This document shows positions 17,917 through 24,941 of a stretch of 34,755 nucleotides of DNA, in pieces. Position numbers and translations under genes: made by a program. Origin of the DNA: Pseudomonadota bacterium (GTDB lineage Bacteria; Pseudomonadota; Alphaproteobacteria; Rhizobiales; Beijerinckiaceae). Position 1 is the first letter of the stretch; the number at the start of each line of letters is the position of its first letter. The DNA lies in NCBI GenBank assembly GCA_021777915.1, contig JAJYCZ010000013.1, forward strand, positions 1-34,755, written 5' to 3'. The notes beneath the pieces are model-generated. The model saw only the letters and a program-made list of their open reading frames with translations. It ran no database searches and was not told the DNA's origin.

Positions 17917-18771
17917 ATGAGCGCCAAGCCGATCGTCTTCCAGAAAATTTCCGACATGCGCCGCGCCGTCGCGCAATGGCGCGCCGCCGGCGAAACCGTG
18001 GCGCTGATCCCCACCATGGGCGCGCTGCACGCCGGCCATGTTTCGCTGCTCGAGGCTTCGCGCGGAAAAGCCCGCCGCGCCATCGTGTCGATCTTCGTCA
18101 ACCCGACCCAGTTCGCGCCAGACGAGGATTTTTCGGCCTATCCGCGCAGGCTCGAAGCCGATCTCGCCAGATTGGCGGAAGCCGGCTGCGACGGCTGTTT
18201 CGCCCCGGATGCGTCCGAAATGTACCCCGCGGGCTTCTCGACCAAAGTGATCCCCGGCGGCCCGGCGCTGGCCGGGCTGGAAGACCGCTTCCGGACGGAT
18301 CATTTTGCCGGCGTGGCGCAGGTGGTGGCCAAATTGCTCAACCAGGCCCAGGCCGACTGCGCCTTTTTCGGCGAAAAGGATTTTCAGCAGCTCGCGGTGA
18401 TCCGCCGCATGGCCGCCGACCTCGACATTCCGACGAAAATCTTCGGGGTTCCCACCATGCGCGAGGCGGACGGCCTCGCCATGTCCTCGCGCAATGCCTA
18501 TCTCTCGCCCGAAGAGCGGGCGCGGGCGGCGACGCTGTCCCGTGTCCTGCGCGCCAGCGCCGAAAAGATCGCCGCCGGCGCGCCGGTCGGCGAGGTCATG
18601 GCGCAAGGGGCAAGGGAGATCGAGGCCGCTGGCTTCGCCCTCGATTATTTCGAGGCGCGTCATGCGGAAAGCCTCGCGCCCGCCGCCTCGCGCGCCGACG
18701 GGGCGATCCGGCTGCTGGTCGCGGCGCGCCTGGGCCGGACCCGGCTGATCGACAATTGGGCCGTCAAATAA
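17917..18771 (+). CDS. panC: Pantothenate synthetase (pantoate--beta-alanine ligase)
   Basis: PanC joins pantoate and beta-alanine using ATP, via a pantoyl-adenylate, in coenzyme A synthesis. The 284-residue protein has the HIGH-type motif in PTMGALHAGH (residues 32-41), the VSIFVNPTQFAP pantoate site, GEKDFQQL, and the KMSKS-like region ending in READGLAMSSRN. Length is typical. The ATG at 17917 starts 7 bases after the preceding gene's stop, so translation may depend on it; the track's longer ORF reads the upstream gene out of frame. panB and panD are not in the window. Identification is secure. Confidence 0.96.
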   Translation: MSAKPIVFQKISDMRRAVAQWRAAGETVALIPTMGALHAGHVSLLEASRGKARRAIVSIFVNPTQFAPDEDFSAYPRRLEADLARLAEAGCDGCFAPDASEMYPAGFSTKVIPGGPALAGLEDRFRTDHFAGVAQVVAKLLNQAQADCAFFGEKDFQQLAVIRRMAADLDIPTKIFGVPTMREADGLAMSSRNAYLSPEERARAATLSRVLRASAEKIAAGAPVGEVMAQGAREIEAAGFALDYFEARHAESLAPAASRADGAIRLLVAARLGRTRLIDNWAVK

Positions 18772-18841
18772 AAACCGAAAGTTTTCATGTTTTCGTTTAC
18801 TCGCGGGAAAGCGCATGCCCAAACACATTCCCTAGCGGGAT

Positions 18842-18871
18842 GTTAATCAGGATTAACTAGGCGTAATTACG
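18842..18871. promoter_or_regulatory. Two palindromes upstream of the DUF805 gene
   Basis: GTTAATC-AG-GATTAAC (18842-18857) is a perfect 7+2+7 inverted repeat, and CGTAATTACG (18862-18871) is a perfect 10-base palindrome. Both are AT-rich against a GC-rich background and lie 37-66 bases before the DUF805 start codon. The first contains TTAA-N6-TTAA, one base short of the CtrA spacing. Confidence 0.45.
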
Positions 18872-18907
18872 TCAGCATCGTTCCGTTGCATTCGGCGAGG
18901 TCTGGCC

Positions 18908-19534
18908 ATGATTGATCGCTTGTTCTGGCTGTTGTTCTCGTTTCGCGGGCGGATTGGACGCGCGGATTTCGCAGTCTTTTGGCTCATCCAGCTCGTCGTG
19001 TGGGGGATCTACCAAGTCGCGCTCTGGCGGCGCTATGTCGTCGTCAGCTATGACGCGGCGCAAAGGGCTCACATCGCCCTTGAAGCGCCGCCTGGCGTCA
19101 GGGCGGTTCTGTTCTTCCTGTCCGCCGTCGCCTTGTGGATTTCTCTGGCGGTCCAGATCAAGCGGCTGCATGATTTCAACTCCAGCGGTTGGCCGCTTGC
19201 CGCTCCGATCGGCGGCGCGTCCGTCGGCGGGTTGCTTGTGGGATTGGCCGCCGCGCTTCAGTTGCGCGCCCTCCTCATTCTTGCCGCCGCAGTTTTTTCT
19301 GTCGCCGGGATCGCAGGCCTGGCGCTCATCCTGATGATGTTCTTGCGGGTCGGCTACTGGGGCGACAACGGTCATCCGCGCGGGCCGGACGAGGACGCCG
19401 CGGCGGGCCGCGCAGACTTGTCAACCGGTTCGGGCCCGGCGGCGCGCCGCGCTTACGCGCGCAAATCCTCTCTGGCTGGCTTCGGGCGCCCCGCCGCCGC
19501 GCAGACTTTCGGGCGCCGCGGCGTCCGCCGCTGA
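18908..19534 (+). CDS. DUF805 family inner-membrane protein
   Basis: A 208-residue multi-pass membrane protein. It begins FWLLFSFRGRIGRADF, the typical DUF805 opening (F.GRixR..fW), followed by a first hydrophobic helix, two or three more helices, and the family signature KRLHDFNSSGW between helices. The last helix ends at about residue 150 with the YWGDNGHPRGPDEDA segment. The remaining 45 residues are an Arg/Ala/Gly-rich tail from a repetitive GC-rich stretch (two copies of GACTTTCGG plus GGCGCC-like units) and look poorly conserved. GAGG lies 8 bases upstream of the ATG. The gene converges with kirBac across a large hairpin. Family members have no established biochemical role. Confidence 0.85.
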   Translation: MIDRLFWLLFSFRGRIGRADFAVFWLIQLVVWGIYQVALWRRYVVVSYDAAQRAHIALEAPPGVRAVLFFLSAVALWISLAVQIKRLHDFNSSGWPLAAPIGGASVGGLLVGLAAALQLRALLILAAAVFSVAGIAGLALILMMFLRVGYWGDNGHPRGPDEDAAAGRADLSTGSGPAARRAYARKSSLAGFGRPAAAQTFGRRGVRR

Positions 19535-19540
19535 CTTTCG

Positions 19541-19590
19541 GCGGCTGCCCGCGCGTCTGGCGCCGTCGGATTGGCGCCGCGGGCAGCCGC
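19541..19590. terminator. Large hairpin between convergent DUF805 and KirBac genes
   Basis: GCGGCTGCCCGCG (19541-19553) and CGCGGGCAGCCGC (19578-19590) are 13-bp perfect inverted arms. Two GGCGCC palindromes lie between them and can extend the stem inside. It sits 6 bases after one stop codon and 28 bases from the other, so it can act as a bidirectional terminator, although no T tract flanks it on either side. Confidence 0.65.
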
Positions 19591-19618
19591 ATCTTGACCA
19601 ATGCCGGCGTGACGCCGT

Positions 19619-20524
19619 TCAGGCTTCGGCCGCCGCGTCCTCCGGTTCGGTGACGTTGAGCTGGCGGTAGTCGATGCGCGGCACGCCGTCCTCGCTCGTG
19701 ATGAGGATGTCGGCGAAAAGCTCGCCGAATTTGATGTCCCGCCAGGAATAGCTCTTGCGGACATGGACGTTCTGTCCGGAAACGTCGTCGAGGCCGACGA
19801 AATTGACCACGAAAAAGGCGTCCAGCGCCTCAAGCTCCTCTGGCCCCTTGCCGAAGATCGGGCTGTCCTCGTCCACGACGTGAAACAGGGTCCAGGAAAA
19901 GGCGAAGATCGGATTGCGCGCCTGTTTCAGGGCGATCGGGCGGAACCGCCGATAGCCGACGCCTTCGATCGTCGGGTCGCTATAGATCATCCAGATTTCG
20001 GCGCGCGCCTCGTTGACCGAACTGCGGCGGGCGTTGACGAAACGCGCCATCAGCGTCGGATGTCCGTTATGCCGGGCGAGGGTCATGAAATCGGCGAAGA
20101 TCACCCGCGCGCGGGGGCGTGAAAAGCGCGCGAAGATCAGGCCGGTGAACACGGCCAGAGTCGACATGCCGGTGAAAATTTCCAGCGTCGCGATCGAATT
20201 GCCGTAGACGCTCCGCGGGTGCATGTCGCCATAGCCGACCGTCGCCAAAGTCTGGATCGAAAAGAAGAACAGGTCGAGGAACGAGCCCGGCCGCGCATTG
20301 GCGACGCTGTCGCCGCCGAGCCAGAACAGGAAGGCGAAAAACACGTTCATGGTCATGAAATAGAGCGCGAAACCGGTGAAAAAGGCCGGCCACGAAATGC
20401 TCATGCTGTTGTGAAAGGCGTCGGTCCAGAACGACTGGTCGAGGCCGCGGGTCAGGAACTCGCGATCGCCGATGCGCACCAGTTGTTCGCGGTCGGACCT
20501 GCGGCGGATCAAAGGTTTTCCCAT
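19619..20524 (-). CDS. Inward-rectifier type potassium channel (KirBac family)
   Basis: KirBac proteins are bacterial homologues of eukaryotic inward rectifiers and pass potassium across the inner membrane. The 301-residue protein has an N-terminal amphipathic region, outer helix at about 46-68, pore helix and the selectivity filter TVGYGD (95-100), and inner helix at about 109-133. The C-terminal immunoglobulin-like gating domain follows (ARAEIWMIYSDPTIEGVGYR, FSWTLFHVVDEDSPIFG). The ATG at 20524 lies inside the 3' end of the GST gene, overlapping it by 16 bases in another frame, so the two are translationally coupled. The 445-residue track ORF is an out-of-frame read-through of GST. It is the last gene of a rhodanese-GST-KirBac cluster. 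Confidence 0.93.
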   Translation of the reverse strand: MGKPLIRRRSDREQLVRIGDREFLTRGLDQSFWTDAFHNSMSISWPAFFTGFALYFMTMNVFFAFLFWLGGDSVANARPGSFLDLFFFSIQTLATVGYGDMHPRSVYGNSIATLEIFTGMSTLAVFTGLIFARFSRPRARVIFADFMTLARHNGHPTLMARFVNARRSSVNEARAEIWMIYSDPTIEGVGYRRFRPIALKQARNPIFAFSWTLFHVVDEDSPIFGKGPEELEALDAFFVVNFVGLDDVSGQNVHVRKSYSWRDIKFGELFADILITSEDGVPRIDYRQLNVTEPEDAAAEA

Positions 20525-21150
20525 TTCTCGATCACCCAGCTCTCGGCGCGCGCGTCCTCGCGCCATTGCCGGAACGCGGGCAAGGCCAGGATGCGGTCGC
20601 AGTACGCCCGCGCGGCCGGCGCCAGTTCGAGCGCGTAAATGTCGAGGCGGGTGACGACCGGGGCGAAAAAGGCGTCGGCGGCGCCAAAGTCGCTGAACAG
20701 GAATTCTCCCTCCGCCTGCGAAAAAATCGCCTGGATGCGTGCGAGATCGGCTTGCGCGGCCGCGTCGAGCGGCAGCGGCGCGGCGCGGCGGGCGCGGCGG
20801 AAATTGGTCGGGCAGGCCTGCCGCAAGGCCTGAAAGCCGGAATGCATTTCGGCGCACAGCGAACGCGCCCGCGCCCGTTTTTTTCGGTCGCGCGGCCAGA
20901 TGTTCTTGTCGGGAAAAACTTCGGCCAAATATTCGACGATGGCGAGCGAGTCCCATACGGAAAGATCGCCGTCGCGCAGCACCGGAACCTTTCCCGTCGG
21001 CGCCTCGCGCAGCATTTTTTCGCGCGAGCCTTCGACGTAGAGCGGGACGACTTCTTCCGAAAAGGGGATATTCAGCGCGCGCATCAAAAGCCAGGGCCGC
21101 AGAGACCAGGACGAATAGGCCTTGTTGCCGATGAAGAGCTTCAGGGTCAT
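20509..21150 (-). CDS. Glutathione S-transferase family protein
   Basis: The 213-residue protein has the two-domain GST layout: an N-terminal thioredoxin-like domain (about 1-80) with the likely catalytic serine region YSSWSLRPWL, the cis-proline in GKVPVLRDG and the glutathione-binding DSLAIVEYLAE, then an all-helical C-terminal domain. The N-terminus resembles the group that begins with a short LxIGNKxYSSWSLRPWL sequence, related to zeta/beta-like bacterial GSTs. The substrate is unknown. It starts 9 bases after the rhodanese gene and its end overlaps the KirBac start, so the three genes almost certainly form one transcript. This links sulfur or thiol chemistry to a potassium channel; glutathione-gated potassium efflux (KefB/KefC) is a known but unrelated precedent. 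Confidence 0.9.
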   Translation of the reverse strand: MTLKLFIGNKAYSSWSLRPWLLMRALNIPFSEEVVPLYVEGSREKMLREAPTGKVPVLRDGDLSVWDSLAIVEYLAEVFPDKNIWPRDRKKRARARSLCAEMHSGFQALRQACPTNFRRARRAAPLPLDAAAQADLARIQAIFSQAEGEFLFSDFGAADAFFAPVVTRLDIYALELAPAARAYCDRILALPAFRQWREDARAESWVIEKWENL

Positions 21151-21159
21151 GGCGTTTCT

Positions 21160-21579
21160 CTAAAATTTCGGCGCCGCCGGATGACGCGGCGGCTCATAGG
21201 GGGCGCCGGCCTTTTTCCACTCGGTGAAACCGCCCTCGACATGGGCGACCGGCGCCAGGCCCATGCGCTGCGCCAGATGGGCGGCGAGCGCCGAGCGCAG
21301 GCCCCCGGCGCAGAAGAACACGAAAGTCCTGTCCTGCTGGAACTGCGGCTTGGCGTAGGGGCTCGCCGGGTCGATCCAGAATTCCAGCATGCCGCGCGGG
21401 CAATGGAAGGCGCCGGGGATTCGCCCCTCGCGGTCGAGTTCGCGCGGGTCGCGCAGATCGACGAACAGAACGTCGTCGCGGCCGAGCAGGTCCTTGGCCT
21501 CGGCGACTTTCAACGCCCGCACGGCGGCGTTGGCCTCGGCCAGCATCTGCTGGATTCCATAGGTGATCTTGCTCGGCAT
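21160..21579 (-). CDS. Rhodanese domain protein (single-domain sulfurtransferase)
   Basis: A 139-residue cytoplasmic protein with one rhodanese domain. The N-terminal helix precedes VLFVDLRDPRELDREGRIPG (CH2A-like motif), and the active-site loop is FFCAGGLRS, with the persulfide-forming Cys present. The C-terminal VEGGFTEWKKAGAP is the usual end. The ATG at 21579 was preferred over the track's 21594 because GAGAGGGG lies just upstream. It heads the minus-strand cluster with GST and KirBac and is divergent from a DUF3253 gene. The sulfur donor and acceptor cannot be inferred. Confidence 0.92.
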   Translation of the reverse strand: MPSKITYGIQQMLAEANAAVRALKVAEAKDLLGRDDVLFVDLRDPRELDREGRIPGAFHCPRGMLEFWIDPASPYAKPQFQQDRTFVFFCAGGLRSALAAHLAQRMGLAPVAHVEGGFTEWKKAGAPYEPPRHPAAPKF

Positions 21580-21630
21580 GAACCCCTCTCTCACCCCGGA
21601 TTGGACCCCAGGGCGGAGGCTGCGTCAACT

Positions 21631-21656
21631 CGCAAGTCTTGATTCGCAAGCCTTGA
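21631..21656. repeat. Tandem 12-base direct repeats between rhodanese and DUF3253 genes
   Basis: CGCAAGTCTTGA and CGCAAGCCTTGA (one mismatch) are separated by TT, giving a 14-base period. They lie about 55 bases from the rhodanese start and 31 from the DUF3253 start. Tandem sites of this kind often bind a regulator; none is identified. Confidence 0.4.
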
Positions 21657-21686
21657 CCTGCCCCCCGCTTTTGCCGACAACCGGCC

Positions 21687-21959
21687 ATGCTCGAAGACGA
21701 TCCGCTTGCCCAGACGATTCTCGCCCTTTGCGCCACCCTCGGTCCCGGCAAGTCGATCTGCCCGACCGACGCGGCCAAGGATTTCGCCCGCGCCCGCGAG
21801 GAAGACGAACTGGCCTGGCGCGGCCATCTCCCGCGGGTGCGCGCCCGCGCCGTGGCGCTCGCCCGCGCCGGACGGCTGGTGATCTATCGCAAGGGCAAGC
21901 CGGCCGACCCGGATGATTTTCGCGGGGTCTATCGAATCGGCCTGCCGCGCGGCGACTGA
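21687..21959 (+). CDS. DUF3253 family protein
   Basis: A 90-residue soluble protein. The SICPTDAAKDFA segment, the central W-R-x-H-L-P-R-V-R-A-R-A stretch and the closing GRLVIYRKGKPADPDDFRGVYRI fit DUF3253, a small winged-helix-like family (a helix-turn-helix followed by a beta wing) found in many bacteria. Its function is not established; nucleic-acid binding is only suggested by the fold. It is followed after 26 bases by a YdcF-like gene on the same strand. Confidence 0.8.
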   Translation: MLEDDPLAQTILALCATLGPGKSICPTDAAKDFARAREEDELAWRGHLPRVRARAVALARAGRLVIYRKGKPADPDDFRGVYRIGLPRGD

Positions 21960-21985
21960 GAAGCCGGGCGGAAAAGGAGCGAGAA

Positions 21986-22774
21986 ATGTTCTTCGTCGCG
22001 TCGAAAATCTTCTGGCTCCTGGCCTCGCCGCTGCATTTGCTGCTGATCCTGCTGCTGGCGGGGTTGGCGTCCAGCCCGCGCTGGCGCCCCGGACGGGCTT
22101 TGGCGCTGATGGCGGCGGTCGCCCTGGCGTTGATCGTGTTCTCGCCGGCCAGCGCCCTGCTGATTCGCCCGCTGGAGGACCGCTTCCCGCGACAATCCGA
22201 AAACATGCCGCCGCCGAAGGGAATTATCGTGCTCGGCGGCGCGGCCGACGAGCAGATCACGCGCGCCCGCGATCAGGTCACGTTGAACGAGGCCGCCACG
22301 CGGATGACCGAAGGCGCGGCGCTGGCGCGGCTCTACCCCCAGGCGCTGCTGGTCTTTTCCGGCGGCTCCAGCGCGCTCATCGACAACTCGGCCAGGGAGG
22401 CGGCTGTCGCGCGGCGGTTGTGGCGCGAACTCGGCGTGCCGGAAAGCCGGATGCTTTTCGAGGACCGCTCGCGCAACACATACGAGAACGCCGTCTTCAC
22501 CAAAAGGCTGGTCAACCCGCAAAAGGGCGAAAAATGGCTGCTGGTGACCTCGGCCTATCACATGCCGCGCGCCATCGGGGTTTTCCGCGCCTCGGGCATG
22601 GAGCCGCAAGCCTTTCCCGTCGATTACCGCACGACGGGCGACGCCCGCGACTTGCGCCCGCCCGGCGACGGCGCGCGCGCCATGATCGATTTCGAAGGCG
22701 CGGCGCGGGAATGGATCGGCCTTCTGGCCTATCGCCTGACCGGCAGGATCAAGGTTCTGTTTCCGGCGCCGTGA
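21986..22774 (+). CDS. YdcF family (DUF218) inner-membrane protein
   Basis: The 262-residue protein has two N-terminal membrane helices (about 8-30 and 38-60) followed by a DUF218 domain. Motifs visible are GIIVLGGA at the first strand, FSGGSS, the DRSRNTYENA segment and TSAYHMPRA near the C-terminus, all characteristic of the YdcF/SanA/ElyC group. E. coli ElyC is linked to cell-envelope integrity and peptidoglycan or lipid-carrier metabolism, and the membrane-anchored layout here resembles ElyC; the enzymatic activity is not settled. AAAAGGAGCGAGAA gives a strong ribosome binding site. It converges with the GH25 gene at a 15-base gap. Confidence 0.88.
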   Translation: MFFVASKIFWLLASPLHLLLILLLAGLASSPRWRPGRALALMAAVALALIVFSPASALLIRPLEDRFPRQSENMPPPKGIIVLGGAADEQITRARDQVTLNEAATRMTEGAALARLYPQALLVFSGGSSALIDNSAREAAVARRLWRELGVPESRMLFEDRSRNTYENAVFTKRLVNPQKGEKWLLVTSAYHMPRAIGVFRASGMEPQAFPVDYRTTGDARDLRPPGDGARAMIDFEGAAREWIGLLAYRLTGRIKVLFPAP

Positions 22775-22789
22775 GCGGCCGCCCCGGCG

Positions 22790-23608
22790 TCAGCGCGAGG
22801 CCGATTCGGCCTGCTCGACGCCGTTGGCTGCCAGAAACTTCTGCCAGTCGCTGGCGTCGCCATAAAAGGCGTTGCGATCGACACGGGTCGGAATGCCGCT
22901 GACCCAGGCGTCCGACTGATATTGCCAGAAGCGCCACTCGCGATCGCCATATTTCGCGGAGGGGCGCCGCTTGGTCGAGCGGATCCAGATCGGATAATCG
23001 GTCAGCTCGCCGTCGATGATGGTCTGATAGAAATCGACCGTGGTGTAGATGATCGGCTTCTTGCCGTAATAGCGCTGCATCTCCGCGAGCATGGCGCGGA
23101 TTTCGTGCAGGGTGGACTCGCGTTCGAGACGACGCCGGCAGGTCGGCGAATCGGGGGTCGCCTCGACATCGAGCACCGGGGGCAGGGCGCCCTGCTCGGG
23201 CGGGACATTCCTTTCGAACCAGGCCATGTTGTCCTGCCACGGCCGGCACCAATAGACGAAATGATAGGCCCCGTGTGGCAGGCCCGCGGCCTTGGCGCCC
23301 TGCCAGTTGCGGGCGAAATTCGGGTCGATGCGGTCGCCGCCCTCGGTCGCCTTGATATAGGCGAATTTGACGCCGCCCTCGTGCACCGCGTCCCAGTTGA
23401 CATTGCCCTGGTATTTGGACACATCGACGCCATGCACGGTGAAATTCCGGGCGAGCTTGGTCGCCTCGGTTTCCTTGTAATGGCCGGGCCGGGCGCCGAC
23501 GAGCGGGTGCTCGGCGAAAGCCGAAGGAGCCTCCCCGCATGCCGCGAGCGCGAGCAGCAGGCCCGGAAGCGCGAAACGCGCGACGATCTTGGTGCGGAAA
23601 TCACTCAT
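22790..23608 (-). CDS. GH25 lysozyme-like lipoprotein (muramidase family)
   Basis: GH25 enzymes cleave the beta-1,4 link between MurNAc and GlcNAc in peptidoglycan. The 272-residue protein has a lipoprotein signal with LAAC (Cys24), so it is probably membrane-anchored in the periplasm. The catalytic domain begins HGVDVSKYQG with Asp62, continues with FAYIKATEG, and carries the DVEA motif (Asp147 and Glu149) expected for catalysis. It then shows IIYTTVDFYQ and WRFWQYQSDAWVSG near the end, as in other GH25 domains. Acting on the cell's own wall is the simplest reading, since no phage or secretion genes are nearby. A 20-base inverted repeat lies 9 bases upstream of the start. GAGG, the only candidate ribosome binding site, is rather distant (12 bases). 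Confidence 0.92.
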   Translation of the reverse strand: MSDFRTKIVARFALPGLLLALAACGEAPSAFAEHPLVGARPGHYKETEATKLARNFTVHGVDVSKYQGNVNWDAVHEGGVKFAYIKATEGGDRIDPNFARNWQGAKAAGLPHGAYHFVYWCRPWQDNMAWFERNVPPEQGALPPVLDVEATPDSPTCRRRLERESTLHEIRAMLAEMQRYYGKKPIIYTTVDFYQTIIDGELTDYPIWIRSTKRRPSAKYGDREWRFWQYQSDAWVSGIPTRVDRNAFYGDASDWQKFLAANGVEQAESASR

Positions 23609-23616
23609 GCGCGCAG

Positions 23617-23646
23617 ATTACCTCGATCGGGGTAATAAGTCGTTAA
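23617..23646. promoter_or_regulatory. Inverted repeat and near-CtrA site upstream of the GH25 gene
   Basis: ATTACC and GGTAAT (23617-23636) form 6-bp inverted arms around 8 bases. Overlapping this, the minus strand reads TTAA-CGACTTA-TTAC (23646-23632), one base from TTAA-N7-TTAA. Both lie within 40 bases of the start codon. The role is inferred only. Confidence 0.3.
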
Positions 23647-23823
23647 TCTACATCACGCCGGTTCACCGCCTGAATTGAACCGGAATTTTCGTTTTTGGCA
23701 AGTGCGGGCTGCGCCCGCGCCGTGCGCCGCCCCGTATTTTCAGGCGATTCCGCCGCGCGGCGCGGCCTTCCGCGACAGCGGCGTTGGCGCCGCCGTCCGG
23801 TTTGAAGTAAAAGGCGTTTTGCG

Positions 23824-24702
23824 ATGTGGGTGAAGATTCCGTTTATCGTGGCGGGTATGGCGCTGGCGCTTTGCGGCGGCGCGCGGGCCGAGGCGTGCGG
23901 CCCGCAAAAGCTCGGGGTTTCACGGACGATCCTTGTCGGCGCCCCCGTCCATGTCGGTCTCAAAACCTATCCGCGGACGCTCGACCTGAAAGACCACGAA
24001 ATCGTCCTGACCTTCGACGACGGCCCCGCGCCGGCGACGAACCGGGTGCTCGCGGCCCTCGAAGCGCAATGCGCCCGGGCGACCTTTTTCCTGATCGGAC
24101 GCAACGCCGCCGCCATGCCGGCGCTGGTGCGCCGCGAGATCGCCGACGGCGACACGGTCGGCAGTCATTCCTATAATCATCCGATTTTGCCCAGCCTGCC
24201 GCTCGCCAGGGCCGTGGCCAATATCGAGGCGGGCGCGGCGGCGGTGGACAAAGCCTCCGGCGGCAAGGCGTCGCGATTTTTCCGTTTTCCCGGCTTCGCC
24301 GATTCGCCCGCCCTGCTGGCGGCGCTCGACAAGACGAACAGGCCGGTTTTCGGCGCCGATCTCTGGGCTTCCGACTGGAACGCCATGACGCCACGGGAAG
24401 AACTCGACCTGCTGATGGGCCGATTGCGGCGCGCGGGCGGCGGAATCGTCCTGCTCCATGACAGCAAGCGGGAGACGGCGGACATACTGCCCGACTTTCT
24501 CGCCGCGCTGAAGGCGGAAGGATTCCATATCGTGGCGCTTGCGCCGGGCGACGTCCCGCCCGCGCTCAGAAAGGCTCCCTCCGGCTGGAAATCCGAAACC
24601 GAGGAGACGTTGAGGAAAATGGGGATCGGCGGCGGAAAAGGCGCCGCGCCGAAAATCGACGTTCCGCTTCAGGAGCAGAAGGATCCGGCGAACAGGATGT
24701 GA
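23824..24702 (+). CDS. Polysaccharide deacetylase (CE4, NodB-like), exported
   Basis: CE4 enzymes remove N- or O-acetyl groups from chitin-like glycans, peptidoglycan or surface polysaccharides using a divalent metal. The 292-residue protein has a signal peptide ending near RAEA (residues 21-24). The NodB domain shows motif 1 TFDDGP (63-68, catalytic base and metal Asp65-66), motif 2 HSYNH (His115, His119), a motif 3 RFPGF (154-158) in which the usual tyrosine of RxPY is a glycine, DLWASDW as motif 4 and VLLHDS as motif 5. The C-terminal 50 residues are a charged, low-complexity tail. Substrate is unknown. The gene is divergent from GH25 across 215 bases. That gap contains a GCGGGC-TGC-GCCCGC hairpin (23704-23718) but no convincing promoter. 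Confidence 0.92.
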   Translation: MWVKIPFIVAGMALALCGGARAEACGPQKLGVSRTILVGAPVHVGLKTYPRTLDLKDHEIVLTFDDGPAPATNRVLAALEAQCARATFFLIGRNAAAMPALVRREIADGDTVGSHSYNHPILPSLPLARAVANIEAGAAAVDKASGGKASRFFRFPGFADSPALLAALDKTNRPVFGADLWASDWNAMTPREELDLLMGRLRRAGGGIVLLHDSKRETADILPDFLAALKAEGFHIVALAPGDVPPALRKAPSGWKSETEETLRKMGIGGGKGAAPKIDVPLQEQKDPANRM

Positions 24703-24727
24703 GGGAAAGAAAACCAAGCGATGCGCT

Positions 24728-24814
24728 TGGTGCGGCCAAGAGGACTCGAACCTCCACCCCGGTTAAAGGACTAGCACCTCAAGCTAGCGCGTCTACCAAT
24801 TCCGCCATGGCCGC
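24728..24814 (-). tRNA. tRNA-Leu (anticodon GAG)
   Basis: On the minus strand the molecule begins GCGGCCA and closes with TGGCCGC, a discriminator A and an encoded CCA, giving a perfect 7-bp acceptor stem. The anticodon arm is CTAGC-TTGAGGT-GCTAG, so the anticodon is GAG, reading CUC and CUU. A D-arm with GGTAGAC, a class II variable arm and a T-loop GGTTCGAGTCC are present. Length is 87 bases with CCA. Confidence 0.97.
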
Positions 24815-24941
24815 GCGATTTCCGGGTTTTTGGGCCCGATCAATCGGTAGGCGCGTCGTCTAACAAATCGCTTCCGGCCTTGCAAGCCGCCAGCCCGATT
24901 TTTCTCGACGCGCCCGCCGCGCCGCGCGATAAGACCATGAA

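Noticed and set aside
19189-19653. 154-residue ORF overlapping DUF805 and the convergent hairpin
   Set aside because: Arg/Pro-rich composition and full overlap with a better supported gene mark it as a shadow frame.
23667-23746. Distant inverted arms CGCCTGAA / TTCAGGCG enclosing a smaller hairpin, as a structured RNA
   Set aside because: Arms of 8 bp separated by 64 bases are expected by chance in GC-rich DNA, and no conserved RNA family is recognised.
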